A stretch of 64,000 nucleotides of DNA from Faecalibacterium prausnitzii (GCA_004558805.1 SFDE01000012.1:1-64000); one strand, 5' to 3'; numbered from the stretch's first letter, positions 25,837 to 33,787 are shown. A program made the numbers and translations. Notes: generated from the letters alone by a model not told the origin.

Positions 25837-26778
25837 ATGCGTCATCTGATCGACCCGCTGGATTTTACCCAGCAGGAAATCACTACCCTGCTTGATCTTG
25901 CCGACCGTATCTGTGCCGACCCCGCTGCCTATCAGGCAGTGGCAGAGCACAAAAAGCTCGCCACCCTGTTCTACGAGCCGTCCACCCGCACCCGCCTTTC
26001 CTTTGAGGCAGCTATGCTGAATCTGGGCGGTCATGTGCTGGGCTTCCCCAGTGAGAACGTGTCCAGCGCCTCCAAGGGCGAAAGCGTGGCGGACACCATC
26101 CGGGTCATCTCCTGCTATGCCGACATCGTGGCGATGCGCCATCCCAAAGAGGGCGCTCCCCTCCGTGCCAGCCGCTACTCCCGGGTACCGGTGATCAACG
26201 CCGGTGACGGCGGACACCAGCACCCCACCCAGACCCTTACCGACCTGATGACCATCCGCCGCCGGAAGGGTCGGCTGGACGATCTGACCATCGGTCTGTG
26301 CGGCGACCTGAAGTTCGGACGCACCGTCCACTCCCTCATCAAGACCATGGCACGGTGCAAAAACATCCGCTTTGTGCTCATCAGCCCGGAGGAACTGCGG
26401 GTGCCAGACTACATCATCAACGATGTACTGGAGGCAAACGGCATCCAGTACAAGGAGACCCGCAGTCTGGAAGAGTCCATGCCGGAACTGGATATCCTGT
26501 ACATGACCCGTGTGCAGCGGGAGCGGTTCTTCAACGAGGAGGACTACGTCCGGCTGAAGAACAGCTACATCCTCACCCGGGACAAGATGGACCTTGCAAA
26601 GCCGGACATGGCGGTGCTCCATCCCCTGCCCCGTGTCAACGAGATTGCGCTGGACGTGGACGAGGATCCCCGTGCCGCATACTTTGAGCAGGTGCAGAAC
26701 GGCGTATATGTGCGCATGGCACTGATCATGACCCTGCTGGGTCTTGCAGATCCTAAGGCACCTAAGGAGGAAAACTAA
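25837..26778 (+). CDS. pyrB: Aspartate carbamoyltransferase, catalytic chain
   Basis: A 313-residue enzyme catalysing carbamoyl phosphate + aspartate to carbamoyl aspartate, the committed step of pyrimidine synthesis. Carbamoyl phosphate binds at STRTRLSFE, DGGHQHPTQTL is the second core motif, and HPLPRVNEI binds aspartate in the C-lobe. GGAGGAA precedes the ATG. Together with pyrI it makes the class B holoenzyme, so allosteric control by nucleotides is expected. Confidence 0.95.
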   Translation: MRHLIDPLDFTQQEITTLLDLADRICADPAAYQAVAEHKKLATLFYEPSTRTRLSFEAAMLNLGGHVLGFPSENVSSASKGESVADTIRVISCYADIVAMRHPKEGAPLRASRYSRVPVINAGDGGHQHPTQTLTDLMTIRRRKGRLDDLTIGLCGDLKFGRTVHSLIKTMARCKNIRFVLISPEELRVPDYIINDVLEANGIQYKETRSLEESMPELDILYMTRVQRERFFNEEDYVRLKNSYILTRDKMDLAKPDMAVLHPLPRVNEIALDVDEDPRAAYFEQVQNGVYVRMALIMTLLGLADPKAPKEEN

Positions 26779-26779
26779 A

Positions 26780-27217
26780 ATGCTGAACATTGACGAGATC
26801 CAGAACGGTATTGTCATCGACCACATCAAGGCGGGCACCGCCATTGGTCTTATGGACCTGCTGGGCATCAAAGATAACCGAACCGTCAGTGTGGCGCTGA
26901 TCCAGAACGCCCGCAGCAACAAGACTGCAAGCGGTCGCAAGGACATCATCAAGGTGGAGGGAGACGCCTCCTGGCTGAATCTGGATGTGCTGGCATACCT
27001 TGACCCCAACATCAGCGTCACCGTCATTAAAAACGGCAAGGCAGTGCGGAAGGATAAGCCCACCCCTCCCAAGCGTCTGGTAAACATCGTGCGGTGCCGC
27101 AACCCCCGGTGCATCTCCTCCATTGAGGAAGAGTGCGACCAGATCTTTGAGCTGAGCTCCAACGGCAGATACCGCTGCATCTACTGCGAGCAGGAGCTGC
27201 AGGTAAAGCCGGAGTAA
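26780..27217 (+). CDS. pyrI: Aspartate carbamoyltransferase, regulatory chain
   Basis: A 145-residue protein. The N-terminal allosteric nucleotide domain is at about 1-95 (NGIVIDHIKAG, NARSNKTASGRKDIIKVEG). The C-terminal zinc domain has four Cys in CRNPRCIS and CIYCEQEL, matching the PyrI zinc site. The ATG is one base after the pyrB stop, with AAGGAGG inside the end of pyrB. It conveys inhibition by CTP/UTP to PyrB. Confidence 0.94.
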   Translation: MLNIDEIQNGIVIDHIKAGTAIGLMDLLGIKDNRTVSVALIQNARSNKTASGRKDIIKVEGDASWLNLDVLAYLDPNISVTVIKNGKAVRKDKPTPPKRLVNIVRCRNPRCISSIEEECDQIFELSSNGRYRCIYCEQELQVKPE

Positions 27218-27249
27218 GCCTTTGCCCCGCGCGCAAGCCATAAAACAGC

Positions 27250-27298
27250 AAGCCCTCTCTGCGGACCTTGATCGAGGCACCGCAGAGGGGGCTTTTTT
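27250..27298 (+). terminator. Terminator of gntR-pyrBI
   Basis: The stem AGCCCTCTCTGCGG/CCGCAGAGGGGGCT is followed by TTTTTT. Confidence 0.88.
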
Positions 27299-27310
27299 GT
27301 GCTGTGACGC

Positions 27311-27352
27311 AAAAAAGGAGCCGCAGCCCCCTGACGGGAAACTGCGGCTCCT
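27311..27352 (-). terminator. Terminator of rpsB-tsf
   Basis: The stem AGGAGCCGCAG/CTGCGGCTCCT is followed on the minus strand by TTTTTT. It is back to back with the pyrI terminator. Confidence 0.88.
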
Positions 27353-27372
27353 CTGCGTATCGGAAGCTTAGA

Positions 27373-28269
27373 TCACTTCACCATGCTTGCAACTTCGGAT
27401 GCGAAGTCGTCAGCACGCTTCTCGAGACCCTCGCCCTTCTGGAAACGGACGAACTTGACGATCTTGATGTCGCCGCCCAGGTCCTTAGCGACCTTAGCGG
27501 TGTACTGAGCAACGGTCAGGTCGCTATCCTTGACAAACTCCTGATCCACCAGGCAGTTCTCCTTGAAGAACTTCTTGATCTTGCCCTCGATCATCTTCTG
27601 CTTCACAGCCTCGGGCTTGTTAGCGGTCTTGGGATCGCCAGCCATCTGGACCAGCATGATCTCCTTCTCCTTGGCAACGACCTCGGCGGGGACAGAAGCC
27701 TCGTCCACGTAGCTGGGGTTAGCAGCTGCCACCTGCATAGCGATGTCCTTGCCGTAAGCGACGAACTCGTCCTTGGTGTCGATGTTGTTGGTGGTCTCAA
27801 AGTTCACCAGGATGCCGTGGGTGCCGCCGCCGTGGACGTATGCAGAGCAGACGCCCTCGTAACGGACGAAACGACGGACCTTGATGTTCTCCTTGATGAC
27901 CAGGATCAGGTTCTTCAGAGCCTCGTCAACGGTCTCGCCAGCCTCGGTCTTGCATGCCATCAGAGCCTCCACGTCAGCGGGGTTTTGCTTCATGATGACC
28001 TTGGTTGCCTCCTTGACGAACTCAACGAACTTGTCGTTCTTGGCAACGAAGTCGGTCTCGGCGTTGACTTCGATGACAACGCCCACCTTGCACTCGGAGC
28101 AGTAGTCAGCAAAGACCATGCCCTCGGCAGCGATACGACCAGCCTTCTTGGCGGCGGTAGCAAGACCACGCTCACGCAGGATCTCGATTGCCTTCTCGAA
28201 GTTGCCGTCAGCCTCGGTCAGAGCCTTCTTGCACTCCATCATGCCGCAGTCGGTCTGCTTGATAGCCAT
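27373..28269 (-). CDS. tsf: Elongation factor Ts with shortened N-terminus
   Basis: A 298-residue guanine nucleotide exchange factor for EF-Tu. The core motif NAETDFVAKND and the helix CGMMECKKALTEADGNFEKA are intact, as is the C-terminal module. The protein begins MAIKQTDCGMM. In most EF-Ts about ten more residues (an AKDVKKLREQT-like helix) lie between the start and the CGMM motif. A stop codon in frame upstream (before the AAGGGAG site) rules out an earlier start. The shortened UBA-like first helix is odd for an essential factor; it may be a real deletion or a sequencing/assembly error. Cotranscribed with rpsB, 49 bp downstream. Confidence 0.92.
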   Translation of the reverse strand: MAIKQTDCGMMECKKALTEADGNFEKAIEILRERGLATAAKKAGRIAAEGMVFADYCSECKVGVVIEVNAETDFVAKNDKFVEFVKEATKVIMKQNPADVEALMACKTEAGETVDEALKNLILVIKENIKVRRFVRYEGVCSAYVHGGGTHGILVNFETTNNIDTKDEFVAYGKDIAMQVAAANPSYVDEASVPAEVVAKEKEIMLVQMAGDPKTANKPEAVKQKMIEGKIKKFFKENCLVDQEFVKDSDLTVAQYTAKVAKDLGGDIKIVKFVRFQKGEGLEKRADDFASEVASMVK

Positions 28270-28318
28270 TTTCGTTTTCTCCCTTACACGTTATTTGTTT
28301 GGTTGTGGAATGGGGAAA

Positions 28319-29041
28319 TCAGGCGTTTGCTGCGTCCTCAGCGGGAGCGGCCTCCTGGTTGCCCTGCTTGCCTTCCAGCACAGCGTCAGCCATAGCGCCG
28401 GCGATCAGCTTGACAGCGCGGATAGCGTCGTCGTTGCCGGGGATCACGTAGTCGATCTCGTCGGGGTTGCAGTTGGTATCAACGATAGCCACGATGGGGA
28501 TGTTCAGCTTGCGAGCCTCAGCAACAGCGATGCGCTCCTTGTGAGGATCCACGATGAACATAGCCTTCGGCAGGGTCTTCATGTTCTTGACGCCGCCCAG
28601 GTACTTGTCCAGCTTCTCCATCTCCAGCTCCAGCTTTGCAACTTCCTTCTTGGGCAGCAGCTCGAAGGTGCCGTTCTCCTTCATCTTAGTCAGCTGATCC
28701 ATGCGGTCGATGCGCTTGCGGATGGTGCGGAAGTTGGTCAGCATACCGCCCAGCCAACGAGCGTTGACGTAGTGCATGCCGCAGCGCAGAGCCTCGTCAC
28801 GGATGGACTCCTGAGCCTGCTTCTTGGTGCCGACGAACAGGATGTCGCCGCCCTCAGCTGCAACTTCCTTGACGTAGTTGTAAGCCTCATCCAGCTTCTT
28901 CACGGTCTTCTGCAGATCGATGATGTAGATGCCGTTGCGCTCGGTGAAGATGTACTTAGCCATCTTGGGGTTCCAGCGACGGGTCTGGTGACCGAAGTGC
29001 ACACCTGCTTCGAGAAGCTGCTTCATAGAAACGACTGCCAT
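28319..29041 (-). CDS. rpsB: Ribosomal protein S2
   Basis: A 240-residue small-subunit protein. The start is ATG 29041 (MAVVSMKQLLEAGVHFGHQT), nine bases after GGAGG; the frame is open upstream but unsupported. The family motifs RRWNPKMAKYIFTERNGIYI, WLGGMLTNF and the C-terminal DPHKERIAVAEA and NCNPDEIDYVIPGNDDA are present. rpsB followed by tsf is the usual order. Confidence 0.95.
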   Translation of the reverse strand: MAVVSMKQLLEAGVHFGHQTRRWNPKMAKYIFTERNGIYIIDLQKTVKKLDEAYNYVKEVAAEGGDILFVGTKKQAQESIRDEALRCGMHYVNARWLGGMLTNFRTIRKRIDRMDQLTKMKENGTFELLPKKEVAKLELEMEKLDKYLGGVKNMKTLPKAMFIVDPHKERIAVAEARKLNIPIVAIVDTNCNPDEIDYVIPGNDDAIRAVKLIAGAMADAVLEGKQGNQEAAPAEDAANA

Positions 29042-29170
29042 AGTAAAAATACCTCCAGATATTGTTTTGCCTCCGCACACCTTGATCCCATGCCGTATCG
29101 GACGGTACGGGACTGCCCTCCACCCGTTTGGGCACAAAAGGGCATAGTGATGCGTGTGTAATGCCTTGTT

Positions 29171-29199
29171 ATAATAGCACAAACCGCCTGTGGTTGCAA
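29171..29199 (-). promoter_or_regulatory. Promoter of rpsB-tsf
   Basis: TTGCAA (29199-29194), a 17-bp spacer and TATTAT (29176-29171) on the minus strand. The leader of about 125 nt before rpsB contains possible hairpins (ACGGTACGGG region) and may allow S2 autoregulation, which is speculation. Confidence 0.68.
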
Positions 29200-29242
29200 G
29201 TAGTTTTCTCTGTTTTTTACAAAAAGATGCGTCCTTTTTTGC

Positions 29243-31174
29243 TTATTTGTCCTCCTTGGCAAGGTCCGCCATGCCCATCCGCTGCAGAGCGTACCCTTTG
29301 CCGAACATCAGGTCGTATTGCAGCATCCACTGTTCATTTGTCCAGCGCTGCTGGAATTCTGTGGGCTGAGTGGTAGTGGTGCCGTCCAGGTTCATGGTAA
29401 CGCCCCGGGTGCAGCTGCGGCTGGATACCCGCAGCTGCCGATCCAGAAACTGAAAATACAGCGGCTGGTCCAGCCCGTACAGGTCCATCATCACCGGGGA
29501 GATGTCGTAGGCGGCAATGGTGCCCAGGTCCACCGCATTCTGACTGTAGTTGGACCACATCAGCAGGGTGGTCTGGTGCAGCCGGGGGTCAGCGCTGGAA
29601 TCGCTGGCGTAGCCAGTGGTGGTGTAGACGTCATAGTTGGAGTCGATGGGGTTGTAGTGGTCTCCCCAGAGCACAAGGATCACCGGCTCTTCCACCTGCG
29701 AGAAGTACTCCGTGAGCCTGCCCAGCATGGCATCGGCGTCCCGGATGCCGGTGGCAAAGTCCTCCAGTGCCCCCACGGTGCTGTACTTCATGCCCGCCGG
29801 GTGCTTCAGCACCTTTACCCGCTGGTCGTCGGGGTAGTTGTCCCTATTATAATTGGTATGGTTCTGCATGGTGACGGCGTGGAGGAAGATGGGCTTGTCC
29901 GAGTCGGCGCTCATGGTCTCGTACTGCTGGATGATCTGGTCCGCCATGGAATCATCGGTGACCAGTCCGCTGGTCCAGTAGTGTTTGCGGACCTTGCTGA
30001 CCCCGTGCATATCCTCCAGACTGATAAAATCGTCCAGACCCAGATTGGGATACGCCGTATCCCGACTCCAGTACTTTGCCCAGAAACAGTGGATCGCCGC
30101 CGTCTGGTAGCCCTTGGTCTTGAGATAGTTGGGCAGGGCGAACATGGGCTTTGTGACGTGCTGCTGGTAAGGCTTGCTGCCGCTGGGCAGGAAGGACACC
30201 GAGTAGCCCGTCAACGCCTCAAACTCCACATCACAGGTGCCGCCGCCAAAACTGGGGCTGTAGGCACGCCCGTAGGCGCTGGTCTGCTGCAGGGCGTGGA
30301 GGTTGGCGGAAACATCGGTGTCAAACTGGATGCCGTACTGTTCCAGCTCCGATACATCCCAGTAGGACTCGTCCATCACATAGATAATGGTGGGCTGCTT
30401 TACCTGCTCCTCCTTGGGGGCAGTGGCGCTGTAGCTGGTGGGGTACAGCGGTCCGGTGCTGAACTTTTCGCTCTGCTGTACCTTATCCAGAATGTCGTTT
30501 ACCGTCTCTTCCGAGTATTCCTCCGGCTTGCTGATCTCCAGATTGCTGAGGTTGGTCATAAAACCGGTGATGACCCCGTAATACCGGTAATACCGGTCCT
30601 GCATCCAGGCGTCCGGCAGGATGCCCAGTACCCCGGTCACCGCCGGCTGCAGGTACACCCCAACGATCAGCAGGCAGAGGGCTGCGGCGGTGGCAGCAGT
30701 GCCTGCCACCCGGGGCAGCCACCGCTGCTTCAGGCGATGGCGGTACAGGAAAAAGCTTGCCACCATCAGCCCCAGCACCACCACGATGGACACCACCATG
30801 CTGGTCTGGATCCGGATGCCGGCGGCAGACGCCACCCCCGCAGCCTCCGACACCTGCGCAAGGTCCCAGGGCAGGAAAGGCTCTCCCCGCAGCTGCAGGG
30901 TATAAAAGTTCACGGCGCAGGGCACGCAGCCCAGCACCGCCATGCCCAGTGTGGACAGGGGCGGAAAGCGGAACACCCAGTCCAGCAGCATCCACACCAG
31001 AAACAGCAGAACCCATGCCAGAAGATAGGCAGGGGTGTGGGGCAGGATCATGGTGCACAGAATCTCTGTGTCCATCCTGCCCCGGGCGATCCACTCCCCC
31101 ATCAGCAGCACCAGCAGCGCTGCAAGGGGCGGGAACGCCATCCGCGCAGCCAAAAGCGGTTTGGAAGTTTTCAT
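29243..31174 (-). CDS. LtaS-like sulfatase-family membrane transferase
   Basis: A 643-residue protein. The start at 31174 (MKTSKPLLAA) follows AAAGGAA; the open frame upstream is unsupported. Five or so N-terminal membrane helices (to about residue 195) are followed by an extracellular alkaline phosphatase/sulfatase domain. The nucleophile Thr lies in SFGGGTCDVEFEALTG; metal ligands include DESYWD and WGDHYNPI. This is the LTA synthase family layout (phosphoglycerol transfer to a surface polymer). The long extra C-terminal segment and lack of lipoteichoic genes nearby leave the exact acceptor open. Confidence 0.9.
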   Translation of the reverse strand: MKTSKPLLAARMAFPPLAALLVLLMGEWIARGRMDTEILCTMILPHTPAYLLAWVLLFLVWMLLDWVFRFPPLSTLGMAVLGCVPCAVNFYTLQLRGEPFLPWDLAQVSEAAGVASAAGIRIQTSMVVSIVVVLGLMVASFFLYRHRLKQRWLPRVAGTAATAAALCLLIVGVYLQPAVTGVLGILPDAWMQDRYYRYYGVITGFMTNLSNLEISKPEEYSEETVNDILDKVQQSEKFSTGPLYPTSYSATAPKEEQVKQPTIIYVMDESYWDVSELEQYGIQFDTDVSANLHALQQTSAYGRAYSPSFGGGTCDVEFEALTGYSVSFLPSGSKPYQQHVTKPMFALPNYLKTKGYQTAAIHCFWAKYWSRDTAYPNLGLDDFISLEDMHGVSKVRKHYWTSGLVTDDSMADQIIQQYETMSADSDKPIFLHAVTMQNHTNYNRDNYPDDQRVKVLKHPAGMKYSTVGALEDFATGIRDADAMLGRLTEYFSQVEEPVILVLWGDHYNPIDSNYDVYTTTGYASDSSADPRLHQTTLLMWSNYSQNAVDLGTIAAYDISPVMMDLYGLDQPLYFQFLDRQLRVSSRSCTRGVTMNLDGTTTTQPTEFQQRWTNEQWMLQYDLMFGKGYALQRMGMADLAKEDK

Positions 31175-31248
31175 ATGTTTTATTCCTTTCCACATCCTGG
31201 AACCGACCCGTTCCACGGCTGTGCTTTTTGCACAAAGCTTCTGCGATT

Positions 31249-31276
31249 ATTATAGTCACTATCCCGAAAATGTCCA
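31249..31276 (-). promoter_or_regulatory. Promoter of the LtaS-like gene
   Basis: TGGACA (31276-31271), a 16-bp spacer and TATAAT (31254-31249) on the minus strand, just past the end of the PRC-barrel gene. Confidence 0.62.
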
Positions 31277-31295
31277 TCTGGATTTTGCACAAAAT

Positions 31296-31595
31296 TTACA
31301 GTCCCAGCCGTCCCCGCAGTTGTTGCCAAAGCCCATGCCCTTTTGGGGGCTGCGGCGCTTCCGGCAGAGCAGTGTGCACCAGCACGGCATCGGTGCCGAT
31401 GGTGTGGATCTCTGACCAGGGGATGACAAGGCTCTCCTCCCTGCCCAGCAGCCCAAACAGCCGGGGGCGACCCAGCAGCACCAGACTTTTCAGCTGTGCC
31501 GTTTCCGGGTCCAGCTCCAGATCATCGGCACGCCCCAGACAGACCCCCTGTTCCAGCTGCACGATCTCCTTTTCACACAGTTCGCGGATGGTCAC
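31296..31595 (-). CDS. PRC-barrel protein of the YlmC/YmxH family
   Basis: A 99-residue protein beginning MTIRELCEKEIVQLEQGVCL. The single PRC-barrel domain has GRADDLELDPETAQLKSLVL, LGREESLVIPWSEI and IGTDAVLV strands. YlmC/YmxH proteins accompany sporulation or cell division genes in Firmicutes; their role is not settled. The start is a GTG at 31595 with a GGGGGAAGG site; a GTG at 31616 is the alternative. The tail LPEAPQPPKGHGLWQQLRGR is extra and basic. Confidence 0.78.
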   Translation of the reverse strand: MTIRELCEKEIVQLEQGVCLGRADDLELDPETAQLKSLVLLGRPRLFGLLGREESLVIPWSEIHTIGTDAVLVHTALPEAPQPPKGHGLWQQLRGRLGL

Positions 31596-31724
31596 AGCCC
31601 TTCCCCCTTTCCCCACACTCTATGCCCCGGCAGACTCCTCCATGCAAAAACCAGTGGCAGCTCCTGCCGGATTGTGGTATACTGGAAAAAAACGGTCTAC
31701 TCTGAACAGAACGAGGATTATTCT

Positions 31725-32339
31725 ATGTATAAAAGCATCGTATTTGATCTGGGCGGTGTCATGGTGGATTTTGATCCCAAAAGCTATCTGGTGGATCTGC
31801 TGTGCAACGCCGCAATGGAAGAAAAAGTCTACGAACTGACCTTTGGCAGCGAGGAATGGAAGCTGATGGACGCCGGGCTCATCTCCCGGTTTGAGGGCAA
31901 CAAGCGGATGCTGGAGCGGGCACAGCAGGAGGGCTGCAGCTTTGAGGTGCAGGGAGTGCTGGACGACTGGATCCACATCCTCCATGTGCGCCACCGTATG
32001 CAGGAGCTGGTGCGCCGCATGAAGAACCACGGCTACTGCGTCTACTATCTCAGCAACATCCCTCAGGATGTGCTGGACCTGCTGCGGCAGCGGGGGGTGC
32101 TGGACCGGTTTGACGGCGGCGTGGCATCCTGTGAGGTGCACATCAACAAGCCGGACCCCCGGATCTATCAGGCACTTCTGGACAAGTACCATCTGAAGGC
32201 GGAGGAGTGCGTCTTTATTGATGACCGGCCGGAAAATGTCCAGACCGCCTTTTCCATGGGCTTTGCCGGTGTCCAGATGAAAGACAGCGTGGGCACTCTG
32301 GTGCGCAGCCTTGCCACCTGCAATGTGAGCCTGCGGTAA
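31725..32339 (+). CDS. HAD family phosphatase, YihX-like
   Basis: A 204-residue subfamily IA HAD hydrolase. Motif I is FDLGGVMVDFDP, with Gly at the second Asp position as in YihX and related enzymes; motif II Ser/Thr is in YYLSNIP, motif III Lys in INKPDPRIYQ, and motif IV is FIDDRPENV. The helical cap lies between about 18 and 85. YihX removes phosphate from glucose 1-phosphate; substrate assignment here is by family only. The start MYKSIVFDLGG at 31725 has ACGAGGA upstream; the earlier open frame is unsupported. Confidence 0.87.
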   Translation: MYKSIVFDLGGVMVDFDPKSYLVDLLCNAAMEEKVYELTFGSEEWKLMDAGLISRFEGNKRMLERAQQEGCSFEVQGVLDDWIHILHVRHRMQELVRRMKNHGYCVYYLSNIPQDVLDLLRQRGVLDRFDGGVASCEVHINKPDPRIYQALLDKYHLKAEECVFIDDRPENVQTAFSMGFAGVQMKDSVGTLVRSLATCNVSLR

Positions 32340-32347
32340 AACAACAA

Positions 32348-32387
32348 GCAGCCCCTGCCGGGAACCTTGTCCGGCAGGGGCTGTTTT
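32348..32387 (+). terminator. Terminator of the HAD phosphatase gene
   Basis: The stem CAGCCCCTGCCGG/CCGGCAGGGGCTG is followed by TTTT. Confidence 0.87.
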
Positions 32388-32395
32388 GTGCCCGA

Positions 32396-32554
32396 TTACT
32401 TTTCCTCGTAACTCTGGCAGTAGTGGGGAGTCTCCACCTGCTGGGTGGTGCAGCTGCACTGCTCGGTGATTTTGATTTCCGGCAGGTCACATTTGCAGCC
32501 GCCCACGTTGTGGGTGCAGGCGCAGACGTCACAGGTAACGCCCATGTTTTCCAT
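32396..32554 (-). CDS. DUF1540 Cys-rich small protein
   Basis: A 52-residue protein beginning MENMGVTCDVCACTHNVGGC. The seven Cys are arranged CDVCAC...GGCKC...CSC...C, the DUF1540 pattern, which suggests a small metal-binding domain. AGAGGTG precedes ATG 32554. DUF1540 proteins are frequent in Clostridia and have no assigned role. It lies after the YgbA-like gene and probably belongs to the same redox/metal cluster. Confidence 0.85.
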   Translation of the reverse strand: MENMGVTCDVCACTHNVGGCKCDLPEIKITEQCSCTTQQVETPHYCQSYEEK

Positions 32555-32611
32555 ATTGATCACCTCTTTGCTCCTAGTCTGCCCCCGGAGCCAGTGTTCT
32601 ATGCAGGGCGG

Positions 32612-32968
32612 TCATTTTTTCTTTTTTGTCTGCCGCTTTGCCTTCAGGGTCACTGCTGCATGGCGCAGCGCCAGCACCGGATGTACCGTCAGCATCCGGG
32701 GACCGGACCATCTCATGACGGCACGGATCTTTTCCCGCAGGGCGGGCTTGTAACAGTGGACTTTGCAGGCGGAGCAGAAGGTCTTTGTCTCCATAAACGG
32801 TCAGCAGTCGATGCGCGCCAGGGCATACTCCTGCAAATCCCGACACTCCGGGCAAAGCTGTCCCTTGGGGCTCTTATGCTGCCTGCGGCAGTACAGGACG
32901 ATCATCTCGCTGATCAGTGCTTTTTCTTCGGTACGTTTTTCTTCCGTCGTTTTGGGGGTCTGCTGCAT
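32612..32968 (-). pseudogene. YgbA-like protein interrupted by in-frame TGA
   Basis: Codons 1-55 give MQQTPKTTEEKRTEEKALIS, then LYCRRQHK, LCPECRDLQ and ALARIDC. Codon 56 is TGA (32803-32801), and the same frame continues PFMETKTFCSACKVHCYKPA, then REKIRAVMRWSGPRML to a TAA-type end at 32612. The two halves together match the whole length (about 118 residues) of the nitrous-oxide-stimulated-promoter/YgbA family, and the TGA falls where the family has the Cys of a K/R-C-P-F motif. AGGAGG precedes ATG 32968. The simplest reading is a nonsense mutation; selenocysteine insertion is possible but no convincing SECIS was seen. Confidence 0.75.
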
Positions 32969-33092
32969 CCGGGGGTTCCTCCTCTGCTTTTGTGGTTCTT
33001 TTTCTACCGCCGGAGCGGATGGCGGCACGGCGCACCGTGCTGCGCAGCACCGCAAAGCACACCGTGATCCCTACAGCCATCACCACTTCCAT
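32874..33092 (-). CDS. Small basic membrane protein (hypothetical)
   Basis: A 72-residue frame with ATG 33092 after AAGAGGTG. The N-terminus MEVVMAVGITVCFAVLRSTV is one membrane segment, followed by a basic, low-complexity tail. Its last 95 bp overlap the YgbA-like gene in another frame, so part of the tail may be meaningless. The size and membrane-then-basic layout recall FeoB-associated small proteins, but the typical Cys cluster is missing. It sits behind a TTGACA promoter and an AGTTAA-N6-CTAACT palindrome. Confidence 0.5.
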   Translation of the reverse strand: MEVVMAVGITVCFAVLRSTVRRAAIRSGGRKRTTKAEEEPPDAADPQNDGRKTYRRKSTDQRDDRPVLPQAA

Positions 33093-33185
33093 ACACACCT
33101 CTTTGCCAAAAGAGGCAGGAGCGGCGGCGTTTTGCCGTCATCCCCTGCCTCGGCGTTCTGTTTCTTGCAGACTACGCTGCGCAAT

Positions 33186-33203
33186 AGTTAAGCAAAACTA
33201 ACT
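33186..33203. promoter_or_regulatory. Operator-like palindrome, copy 3
   Basis: AGTTAA-N6-CTAACT, with the same half-sites as the two copies near flavodoxin. It lies in the leader of the small membrane protein and YgbA-like genes, about 30-47 bases after the predicted start point. Confidence 0.55.
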
Positions 33204-33239
33204 CTTTGTGCTGATAGAAAGCCGTCTGGCGGCTTTGAT

Positions 33240-33268
33240 AGTTTAACGCAGCAAACTCTGTTTGTCAA
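33240..33268 (-). promoter_or_regulatory. Promoter of the small membrane protein/YgbA-like genes
   Basis: TTGACA (33268-33263), a 17-bp spacer and TAAACT (33245-33240) on the minus strand, 14 bp after the flavodoxin stop. A perfect hairpin (AAAGCCG/CGGCTTT, 33216-33234) follows immediately. Confidence 0.62.
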
Positions 33269-33281
33269 GAGTTTTCTCCGC

Positions 33282-33698
33282 TCACCATGCAGCAAGGTCT
33301 GCCCCCAGCTGACGGCATGCTGCCTGCACATCCTCGTCCGGGGTCTCGTTGCAGATCAGACCCTCCTGACTGAACAGCTGTGCGCCGTCGCCCTGCGCAC
33401 GCTCCGCCCAGTCTCGCATCCACTGCCCGTCGCCCCAGCCGTAGGAGCCGAACAGGGCGATCTTTTTGCCGTTGAGCCTGCCTTCCAGTCCGGCAAACAT
33501 AGGTTCAAACTCGCTTTCCTCCAATTGCTCTGCCCCCATTGCCGGACAGCCAAAGGCGACCACGTCAAACTCCGCCAGCTTTGCCGGGGTCATCTCGCCG
33601 CAGGACAAAAGGGTACCCTTTGCACCCTCTGCAATGCAGTTTGCCATGGTCTCGGTGTTGCCGGTTGCGCTCCAGAATACGATTGCTACTTTGTTCAT
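33282..33698 (-). CDS. Flavodoxin
   Basis: A 138-residue short-chain flavodoxin. The FMN phosphate loop is WSATGNTETMA (about residues 9-19), the 50s loop is GCPAMGAEQLEES and the 90s loop is GSYGWGDGQWM. It carries low-potential electrons and often substitutes for ferredoxin when iron is scarce. It is preceded by its own promoter and two operator-like palindromes, which fits iron- or redox-dependent control. RBS AGAGGTCG. Confidence 0.92.
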   Translation of the reverse strand: MNKVAIVFWSATGNTETMANCIAEGAKGTLLSCGEMTPAKLAEFDVVAFGCPAMGAEQLEESEFEPMFAGLEGRLNGKKIALFGSYGWGDGQWMRDWAERAQGDGAQLFSQEGLICNETPDEDVQAACRQLGADLAAW

Positions 33699-33723
33699 AA
33701 GGATCGACCTCTTTCATAGTTAT

Positions 33724-33741
33724 AGTTAGGTATGGCTAACT
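33724..33741. promoter_or_regulatory. Operator-like palindrome, copy 1
   Basis: AGTTAG-GTATGG-CTAACT, an exact 6-6-6 palindrome 26 bp upstream of the flavodoxin start. It is reminiscent of DtxR/IdeR-type iron boxes, which is inference. A weak TATAAC lies at its downstream edge. Confidence 0.62.
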
Positions 33742-33752
33742 TCATGATCCGG

Positions 33753-33784
33753 AAAAATGCGTCCGGCAGAACCGGCGCATTTTT
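33753..33784. terminator. Symmetric terminator-like hairpin in the flavodoxin leader
   Basis: AAAAATGCG-CCGG...CCGG-GCATTTTT, with A/T-runs on both sides so it could work in either direction. It lies between the predicted flavodoxin promoter and the gene. It may attenuate transcription, or end readthrough from the acyltransferase gene. Confidence 0.65.
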
Positions 33785-33787
33785 CGT

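Noticed and set aside
31625..31724. N-terminal extension of the HAD phosphatase
   Set aside because: The extra codons are poorly like the family and lack a ribosome binding site; MYKSIVFDLGG is the normal start.
32780..32801. SECIS element after the TGA in the YgbA-like gene
   Set aside because: The hairpin is short with bulges and its loop lacks the GU-type feature of known bacterial SECIS loops, so it was not annotated.
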